A DNA stretch of 64,000 nucleotides from Serripes groenlandicus (Eukaryota > Mollusca > Bivalvia > Cardiida > Cardiidae), in contig JASEVX010000017.1 of assembly GCA_031761405.1 (NCBI GenBank), positions 9,120,798-9,184,797 of the forward strand. Reading direction: 5' to 3'. The notes below the pieces were generated by a model. It did no database searches, was not told where the DNA came from, and saw only the letters and a list, made by a program, of their open reading frames with translations. Of this stretch, positions 55,501 to 64,000 are shown in pieces (the first letter of the stretch is position 1; every line of letters starts with the position of its first letter). Position numbers and translations under genes: made by a program.

Positions 55501-55949
55501 GAGCCATTCAACGAGAAAACCAACATTGTCCGCGCAGGCTTATCCGGGCCGACACATTCCGTCTCAGGGGGATTGAGGTATAGAGTTATGATTCCCGAAA
55601 CAGAAAATCCACAGGAGGCGAAAAGTGTTTGACCGGGTTAGCCTGCGCAGGCTGATCTAGATCGATACATTACGCATAATCCACAATGTTGGTTTTCTCG
55701 CGGGACGGCTCATATCAATACTATCTGCGTAATGTATCGACCAGATCAGCCTGCGCTGTCCGCGCAGACTGATCCGGCCGACACATTCCGTCTTAGGGGG
55801 ATAGATGTATAGAGTAGTTATTCCTGAAACAGAAAAGTCACAGAAGGCGAAAAGTGTTTATCCGGGTTAGCCTGCGCTGCATGCTTAGGCTGATCTAGAT
55901 CGATACATTACGCAGAGTCCACAATGTTGGTTTTCTCGTGGAACGGCTC
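55501..55949. mobile_element. Two adjoining family-C MITEs, block copy 2
   Basis: 55501-55711 is the copy of 49491-49702. A second element (55712-55949) follows directly and ends CGTGGAACGGCTC. Copy 1 has only one. Confidence 0.75.
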
Positions 55950-56784
55950 AAATGGTTTACTGTATTAGCAACACGTACTTACCGCTATCTGCTTCTTGTC
56001 AACCCATATACTGATACCAGGCGACATCTGAAGCATTATGCAACCGACGATTTTTGTAAACGTTTCAGTAAAAGGAGAACTTTCTCAGAATGTGTGATTT
56101 ACTCTACAGAGAGATACTATAATAAAGTTACCCTTTATCATCAAATAAAGCGAATATGTTTTTATATTCTATGACTCAATAAGGGACGACATAGGAAAAA
56201 CACCACATGGTTGAATTAACCATTGTAGATTCAGGTTGACATTATAATTTCTTAGAACATCTTTTCTAGACGTTTTTTTTTTTAAGTTGGCTGTTGCAAA
56301 AGTGATGTATGTGGGAATGGTGAACGAACGATCAAAAGTCGTCATGAAAAGCATTCGATGACTCTTTTCGTGAACGTGGATTAATGGTGCTAAAATAAAT
56401 ACAAATTTAGTGTTTAGAAATATAACTTTGATGTAGACGAATCATATTTATTTTTTTGAAACCTAATGTTTAACATTTGTAAAAAGAGTACTAGTCTATC
56501 CAAAGGTTGTGTTCAAGTAGCAAGCAAGATGACGAGTGTATTTACACAATTGAATTGTTAATATAAAGTGAGCCGTCCCGCGAGACAACCAACATTATGG
56601 CATCTGCGTAATGTATGGACCAAGATCAGCCTGTTCAGTCCGCGCAGACTGATCCGGGCCGACACATTCCGTCTCAGAGGGATAGAGGTATAGAGTAATG
56701 ATTCCTGAAACAGATAATCCACAGGAGTCGAAAAGTGTCTATCTATCACTCACTCACTCACTTAATGAATGAATCAATAAATCT

Positions 56785-58495
56785 TTATCCTCGATAAACG
56801 GCGACCTGTCCTGGTACTGTTTGGTCTATTGCAATGCGTCTTCCGGTTTTCTTTCCTTTGGGATAGTTCCGCCCAATTTCTGCATTGTAGCGTGGACATG
56901 TATGTATTTTCTCTTTCCAATTATCGAAAAATAATGCTAGCCAGCACATTCCCCTGTGGAAATAAAAATCCACAACGTTTAACCATTGGCAGACAGTGGT
57001 AGAGCGTCGGCCTCACACATCAAAGGTCCCTGGTTCGAGTCCCGTGATGAGCGGGTCCTGACCTTGGGATTTTTCCACACAATCGGCGCGAGTACTGGTT
57101 AAGTATCCAGGAAGCAGACATCGAGCGTGATTAATATAAGCTTAAAGCTTGTTTCGCAATCGATTTGAAATAAATAAGTTTAAACTAACCATTATCCTTA
57201 TACAGACGCGTTTTGTTTGGAGCCTTTTTGAAAGAAATAAACAATTTCCCGTTTTTGCAACACTGTTTCCATCTATATTCAATCATTATACATTTAATTA
57301 CATATACTTTTCATATTGTCATTGATTTCGTCTCTTGCAGATTGATTGTCTTTTGGAAAGGTTTCAGGTTTGAACTTTTTTTTGTCAAGTTTTCTATCGA
57401 TTAATGAAAACGAACATAAATAGACAAACACAATTTGTGAAAAAAGCAGCAAGTTGCTTGGAAAGACTGTCGTCTCGAGAACTGGTTTGGGAAAGCCCAT
57501 AAATACACGAGTATGTGGCCACTCCGCCGTGATAAGACATTTTTTGGTTAACTGCGTTAAGCCCCAAACTATCTAGGTGACAGACACTATATAATAAACA
57601 AACTTTACAACCATTAAAGGGACTGAATCCCATATGAGAAAAAAGCGAAAAAAAGAAAATTATTAAAAATTGCTATTACCTTGATGTATTTGCATTCAGA
57701 TTTGCTGAATGATGTACTACAGTATATGCACATTATTAATATTGCGGAGATTTTTAGTTATTTTGCATTGTAAAATCTAAAAATATCGCTGTATATTTAT
57801 CACGTGATCACTAAAACCGAATTGACAATCTCCTTCGCAGAGTTGTCGTTCCTTACACTCACGCATACATGAATATAATGAGAATGCCGAATTGAATCCA
57901 CAAACTCAAATGAGCAAGAGGAAATTCGATGGTATTTTAAAACGGGAAAAACACGGAGCGGACGTTTTTTTAACTACTTATTTCCTATGAAATAATGAAA
58001 AACAAGACTTGTACGACTTTCTACAACATTCAGTTACATATATATCGACGTATTGTGGATTAATTAGAATAAGTATAACATATAACGATTTTGGACCATT
58101 ATAGTGTTCAGTCCCTTTAAGCTTACCAAAAGGAGAGTAGGCAGCACATCTTACATGAATTACTACCCATATGTTTCTCCGTGTTTGTCGTCACTGTTTC
58201 CTGACAGCTGGTGCACTTGCACTGTGTGGAATTGGGTGGGTACAACGTTTCACCCGGTTTCACGTTCTGAAAGCCAACATCCATCCGGGTGATGGTCCCA
58301 GCCCCTGTAAATATAACCGTTCTATTGTACAATCCGAAACCGCCGTGGACGAGTTGTATGTGTCGAGTATTTTGAACCTGGGACCCCGGGTTCGATCTCA
58401 ATGTCATGATGGTGTGCCCTTGGGATAGGCACATCCCAGTACTGGTTTGTTTAGCGCTTGGGATCATGAATGAGCGAATTGTCGCCATGATACAA
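56785..58495 (-). CDS. LITAF-domain protein, block copy 2 (best reading frame, one zinc ligand changed)
   Basis: Exon 1 58127-58495 (ATG at 58488) and exon 2 56785-56953 join in phase to give 176 residues. The LITAF domain sits at the C-terminus: CTSC (92-95), VTTNTEKHMG, a hydrophobic segment of about 114-130 (CKMCCLLSFWGMCWLALFF), then HTCPRY (138-143). In the family the last position is Cys and binds zinc; here it is Tyr. LITAF proteins sit on the cytosolic face of late endosomes and lysosomes through this membrane hairpin. The N-terminal 90 residues lack the usual Pro-rich PPxY motifs. An upstream exon is possible, because an acceptor precedes the ATG. Confidence 0.7.
56995..57170 (+). 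mobile_element. SINE (type 2) in LITAF intron, block copy 2
   Basis: Same element as at 50707, with a small deletion in the head (GCAGACAGTGGTAGAGCG). Confidence 0.8.
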
Positions 58496-60131
58496 CTGAA
58501 ATAAATACCCCAATTAAACCGACTGCATTGCAAATTGTTTGATTACTCACACGAAACAAAATAAATAACAGTTGTCTCGCGATAAGGACAAACAAATTAT
58601 CTTGTGTCATCCGCGGATTTATACTAAATTAAGTCATGATCTATCAACTTCGTAATTCATTTAAACAATTGTGTTAATTATGAAAAGTAAACATATCAAA
58701 ACAATATCGCAGCAACAATTCTGATTGCTCGTTTGGGCCATGACCGCCTCGCATCTGCGTTTGCATCAGGTGCGGGTTTTCGCTGGTTCGTTCCCCGGTC
58801 GGGTCATAATAAAGACTTTAAAAATGGTAGTAATTGACCTGGGTATATCATTAACACTGATATGTTAATGGTCTTGTGATTATTAGCTCAAGCAACAAGA
58901 AAGTAGGGAATTTTCAGATAATCCGGGCATAGTCTATAGACTGTATAGTATACTTTGTGTACCTGAGAGTAATTTCCTTTAATTAATCTTTTCAATATTT
59001 GTACAAATATACTTTACAGAAATGTAAATTAAGCATATTGTGTTTCAGACACATACCAAGCAAAACCTTCCATAAACAACACAATATGCAGTCGTGTAAT
59101 TAAAAATGACATACATCTTTCTATTATTTATTTAAATTACCAGGTGTATATTTCATTATAATTGCTTTTAAAACAGATTAATGCGTGTTCAACATGATAA
59201 TTGGGCCTATCAGATCGTGTAAAACACAAGTTTCCGGGTAATTCTCTCTGTTTTTAACTTTTAACGGATAAGATCAGATGATTCAAGTTTTGTTTAAATG
59301 ATATAAATCTGATATTTATTTCTTTTGATTAATATTTGTTTTCAATATTCGTACACATGCACAGAAATGTTAATTGAGTTGTTTTTCAGTCACATAAAAA
59401 GCAAAATCGCCTACAAACAACACAATATGCACTCGTGTAATTCAAAATCGCATACATCTTACTATTATTGAATTAAAATTACTATGGATTGTTTTCTTTA
59501 TAACTGCATTTAAAAACAGATAAAAGTGTGTTCAACATGATAATTGGCTCATCAGATCTTGTAGGACACGAGTTTCCGGGTAATTCTCTAATAGAGCAGA
59601 TCAAATGATTAAAGTTTTTTGTTAAAATGATAACAATCTGGTTTACGACATTTAAGTATAAATACGGATACTATTATGTGTATAAATATCATTCTCATTC
59701 GAGGTTTACTGTGAACATCTCCTCAATTGTATTGTACATATAGTATATTTTAAGCCTACATATTTTATTTCTGAAATATATTCGGAGTCGAGCAACAACT
59801 TACAAGGTAAATACATTTTTGATATTGTAAATTTGGCTCTAAATATTTCCTCTGCTTATAATGCCCATTGACGCTAGAACTGCAAACATCGGTTGTTCAT
59901 GGTTTTATTTCAGGAGAAAATGCCTAAAATATTAAAATCATGAATAACTACAAAAATATTCGATCGTCTTAATTTAATAAAAAGAAAGAAAAGCGGAAAT
60001 TATCTTTAAAATCATATTTATTTCGTACTCATTCATACGTTTATATATCTGGCATGCTATACAACATCGAGCAGCATACAATGTAGGTTTGTAGTTCATG
60101 TGTCAGCGATTATGCATTTCAAATAGATTTG

Positions 60132-60317
60132 ATTGATTGGGGCTGAACTCCGTTTTCAACAATTTTTCAAACAGATCACGGCGGCCAGTTCACCTAGCTA
60201 TCTCACACCAGTGCTCAACACAGCATAGTTTTCAAGCAACTGGCTGTTTTCCCACATAGACTGCTAGTCCATGGATTAACAGCCACCGTCGCTACCGACT
60301 GAGCTACCGGGGCTCGT
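60132..60317 (-). mobile_element. SINE (type 1), block copy 3
   Basis: Third copy of the element at 47845. Confidence 0.7.
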
Positions 60318-60473
60318 CTTTAAATAGTTTAACGTAAATAGTAAAACATAATACTCCTATCCACATTTTAATTAAGTATTTGTAAATTATTGACTGACAT
60401 TAATTCACTTATAGTGATATGTTAAAGAAATCCTGAAATTCAAAATAAAATATTGATTTTTCCTTTTTTCCAG

Positions 60474-61333
60474 ATGAAGATACGTAATCTCGGAAAAACC
60501 AGAGTACATGTTACTTTTGGTAACACAAAACACAAACTCTACGTCACAAAGTTCTCTACGTGTGATGACGTCATACAGTCCATCCTCGCCAAAGCTTTGT
60601 GTCCGAACATTAGGTTGAACACACTTGCTGTATTTGAACAAAGTGGGCGAATAGATCGAATGCTGCCAGGGAGTACACGCGTACTAAAAATAATGAGATC
60701 GTGGGGAAATATGTCATTCTTTCACGATACTTAAGTGACGTATTAAACTATAACGACAGAAGAAAGTCCAGTTTCCTTATGAAAAGAAGAAGTGGCGATG
60801 GTACAGAAAGCCCGGTGAAGGTCATTGAAACATCACGTGACTCAGCAGTTGGGTCCTCACAGTCAATGTTGATGGACGCTTGCAGAAAGTCATGGGAGCT
60901 TGACATTGATTCAGACACCGATACCGACAGTGACATATTTTAACACGAGGATTCTTACATCAGTGAGTCAGAAATGTCAAACGATCACACTAGTGACGGT
61001 GCTCAGAGAGAAAGTCATCTTGATGTAGCGTTTCTGAAATCTGCAATGGATTCTGATAGTGATGAAGGTATAGATGTTACAAGTGTTAACTCATGCGATC
61101 TCAATACTGCTTTTGTAGGTGACTTTAACATGTTTCCGGAACGCCATGTTGACGCGAATGAATCCAGCTGTGACTCTTCATTTGATCACGATATATCTGT
61201 CTTGACCGCCGAGAAATTACGCCGAAATACAAACTCAAACGAATTTATTAAAGGACTATTTGACGGACATCGTGATATGTCAGAAGATGAAGAAATGGAC
61301 AGCTTTATGATATCGAGACTTGATTCACTTTAA
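60474..61333 (+). pseudogene. RASSF-like gene, block copy 3, disrupted
   Basis: The frame is open for 87 codons, then a 298-bp deletion fuses GTGGGGA to AAATATGTC (joint at about 60704-60709, with GGGAAA-like microhomology) and shifts the frame to a stop at 60734. Further on, the original frame also has a CAA to TAA change at 60941. Downstream sequence still matches the other copies to the normal stop. Confidence 0.85.
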
Positions 61334-61502
61334 GCGATATAACAATCAGCCTTTTTATCAGGAATGTCTTACAAGAAAAATGTGCTTTGTTTTAGTATAC
61401 TATGGAAAGATAAATAAAATTTGCAAACTGATTATTGACTTATATTGTTTGTTTAGAAAAGGATCTATCAGAACGCAACGGGGAGACACTTAAACGACAC
61501 AT

Positions 61503-61951
61503 GAGCCATTCAACGAGAAAACCAACATTGTCCGCGCAGGCTTATCCGGGCCGACACATTCCGTCTCAGGGGGATTGAGGTATAGAGTTATGATTCCCGA
61601 AACAGAAAATCCACAGGAGGCGAAAAGTGTTTGTCCGGGTTAGCCTGCGCAGGCTGATCTAGATCGATACATTACGCATAATCCACAATGTTGGTTTTCT
61701 CGCGGGACGGCTCATATCAATACTATATGCGTAATGTATCGACCAGATCAGCCTGCGCTGTCCGCGCAGACTGATCCGGCCGACACATTCCGTCTTAGGG
61801 GGATAGATGTATACAGTAGTTATTCCTGAAACAGAAAAGTCACAGAAGGCGAAAAGTGTTTATCCGGGTTAGCCTGCGCGGCATGCTTAGGCTGATCCGG
61901 ATCGATACATTACGCAGAGTCCACAATGTTGGTTTTCTCGTGGAACGGCTC
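61503..61951. mobile_element. Two adjoining family-C MITEs, block copy 3
   Basis: Same arrangement as 55501-55949, showing that copies 2 and 3 share a more recent ancestor than either does with copy 1. Confidence 0.75.
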
Positions 61952-62778
61952 AAATGGTTTACTGTATTAGCAACACGTACTTACCGCTATCTGCTTCTTG
62001 TCAACCCATATACTGATACCAGACGACATCTGAAGCATTATGCAACCGACGATTTTTGTAAACGTTTCAGTAAAAGGAGAACTTTCTCAGAATGTGTGAT
62101 TTACTCTACAGAGAGATACTATAATAAAGTTACCCCTTTATCATCAAATAAAGCGAATATGTTTTTATATTCTATGACTCAATAAGGGACGACATAGGAA
62201 AAACACCACATGGTTGTATCAACCATTGTAGATTCAGGTTGACATTATAATTTCTTAGAACATCTTTTCTAGACGTTTTTTTTTTTTAAGTTGGCTGTTG
62301 CAAAAGTGATGTATGTGGGAATGGTGAACGAACGATCAAAAGTTGTCATGAAAAGCATTCGATGACTCTTTTCTTGAACGTAAATTAATGGTGCTGAAAT
62401 AAATACAAATTCCGTGTTTAGAAATATAACGTTGATGTAGACAAATCATATTTATTTTTTTGAAACCTAATGTTTAATATTTGTAAAAAGAGTACTAGTC
62501 TATCCAAAAGTTGTACAAAGTATTTACACAATTGAATTGTTAATATAAAATGAGCCGTCCCGCGAGACAACCAACATTATGGCATCTGCGTAATGTATCG
62601 ACCAAGATCAGCCTGCGCAGTCCGCGCAGACTGATCCGGGCCGACACATTCCGTCTCAGGAGGATAGAGGTATAGAGTAATGATTCCTGAAACAGATAAT
62701 CCACAGGAGTCGAAAATTGTCTATCTATCACTCACTCACTCACTCACTCACTCACTCAATGAATCAATCAATCAATCG

Positions 62779-64000
62779 TTATCCTCGATAAACGGCGACC
62801 TGTCCTGGTACTGTTTGGTCTATTGCAATGCGTCTTCCGGTTTTCTTTCCTTTGGGATAGTTCCGCCAAATTTCTGCATTGCAGCGTGGACATGTATGTA
62901 TTGTCTCTTTCCAGTTATCGAAAAATAATGCTAGCCAGCACATTCCCCTGTGGACATAAAAATCCACAACGTTTAACCATTGGCAGACAGTGGTGCAGTG
63001 GTAGAGCGGCGGCCTCTCACATCAAAGGTCCCTGGTTCGAGTCCCGTGATGAGCGGGTCCTGACCTTGGGATTTTTCCACAAAATCGGCGCGAGTACTGG
63101 TTAAGTATCCAGTAAGCAGACATCGAGCGTGATTAATATAAGCTTAAAGCTTGTTTCGCAATCGATTTAAAATAAATAAGTTTGTGAAAATAAGCAGCAA
63201 GTTGCTTGGAAAGACTGTCGTCTCGAGAACTGGTGTGGGAAAGCCCATAACTACACGAGTAAGTGGCCACTCCGCCGTGATAATACTTTTTTTGGTAAAC
63301 GGCGTTAAGCCCCAAACTATCTAGGTGACAGGCACTATATAATAAACAAACTTTACAACCATTAAAGGGACTGAATCCCGTATGAGAAAAAAGCGAAAAA
63401 AAGAAGAAAATTATTAAAAATTGCTATTACCTTGATGTTTTTGCATGTAAGGCATTCAGATTTGCTGAATGATGTACTACAATATATGCACACGGAGATA
63501 TATTGCGGAGATTTTTAGTTATTTTGCATTGTAAAATCTTAAAATATCGCTGTATATTTATCACGTGATCACTAAAACCGAATTGACAATCTCCTTCGCA
63601 GAGTTGTCGTTCCTTACACTCACGCATACATGAATGTAATGAGTCGATAGTGTTAGAGAATGCCGAATTGAATCCACAAATTCAAATGAGCAAGAGGAAA
63701 TTTCACGGTATTTTTAAACGGGAAAACACGGAACGGACGTTTTTTTAACTACTTATTTCCTATGAAATAATGAAAAACAAGACTTGTACGACCTTCTACA
63801 ACATTCAGTTACATATATATCGACGTATTGTGGATTAATTAGAATAAGTATAACATATAACGATTTTGGACCATTATGATGTTCAGTCCCATTAAGCTTA
63901 CCAAAAGGAGAGTAGGCATCTTACATGAATTACTACCCATATGTTTCTCCGTGTTTGTCGTCACTGTTTCATGACAGCTGGTGCACTTGCACTCTGTGGA
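62779..64000 (-). pseudogene. LITAF-domain gene, block copy 3, partial and frameshifted
   Basis: Exon 2 is 62779-62947 and keeps HTCPRCNAEI but has Trp for the following Gly. Exon 1 begins at 63902 and runs off the window; it has the same 5-bp absence as block copy 1 and a Gln to His change after CTSC. The intron is about 240 bp shorter than in the other copies. Confidence 0.65.
62985..63175 (+). mobile_element. SINE (type 2) in LITAF intron, block copy 3
   Basis: Third copy of the element at 50707; its 3' side ends at the 240-bp deletion. Confidence 0.8.

Larger units (their letters stand above)
46636..64000. repeat. ~6-kb block in three tandem copies
   Basis: Copies start at about 46636, 52654 and 58944 (TATAGTATACTTTGTGT) and are 6,018 and 6,290 bp long; the third runs off the window. 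Order in each: a two-unit ~345-bp repeat, a minus-strand SINE, the Ras-association gene (+), MITEs, LITAF exon 2 (-), a type 2 SINE, LITAF exon 1 (-). Copies 2 and 3 share an extra MITE absent from copy 1. Copy 3 lacks about 240 bp near 63180. Confidence 0.95.

Overview
This 64-kb window is eukaryotic nuclear DNA. It is AT-rich, with introns and a very dense load of small repeats: tRNA-headed SINEs with molluscan-type tails, MITEs with TTAA ends, minisatellites and recent tandem segmental duplications. The repeat content suggests a bivalve mollusc, possibly a dreissenid, but I infer this from repeat style and not from a database match.

Region 1 (1-6.2 kb) holds a GC-rich direct duplication, a small unrecognised minus-strand ORF with a CRE-like site upstream, several MITEs and a 64-bp minisatellite that starts inside a MITE. 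Region 2 (6.4-23.4 kb, minus strand) is a gene I could assemble exon by exon: a complete 318-residue glutathionyl-hydroquinone reductase (Xi-class GST, ECM4/YqjG family) in eight exons. It is structurally disturbed. Exon 1 is duplicated beside a long GA/CT tract, and the upstream copy carries a 2-nt deletion. Exons 3-4 lie in a 1,667-bp unit repeated three times. The donor of exon 5 reads AT instead of GT. Introns hold SINEs, MITEs, 42-bp minisatellites and foldback elements.

Region 3 (23.9-29.3 kb) is a ~410-bp tandem duplication, one copy of which was split by a 4.6-kb inverted-repeat DNA element with a 4-bp target duplication; the other copy keeps the empty site. Region 4 (30.0-40.5 kb) is a ~4.9-kb minisatellite with a 45-bp period. 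Its 3' part and 2.4 kb of flank were then duplicated as a nearly perfect 3,217-bp tandem repeat. Region 5 (40.5-46.6 kb) holds only decayed repeats.

Region 6 (46.6-64.0 kb) is a ~6-kb block present three times in tandem, the third copy running off the window. Each block carries a plus-strand gene for a protein with a RASSF-like Ras-association domain, and a minus-strand two-exon LITAF-domain gene. The Ras-association gene is open in copies 1 and 2 and broken in copy 3. All three LITAF copies carry a different or shared lesion. The window as a whole is a young, duplication-prone locus in which exon-scale and gene-scale tandem duplications repeatedly have breakpoints at repeat edges.
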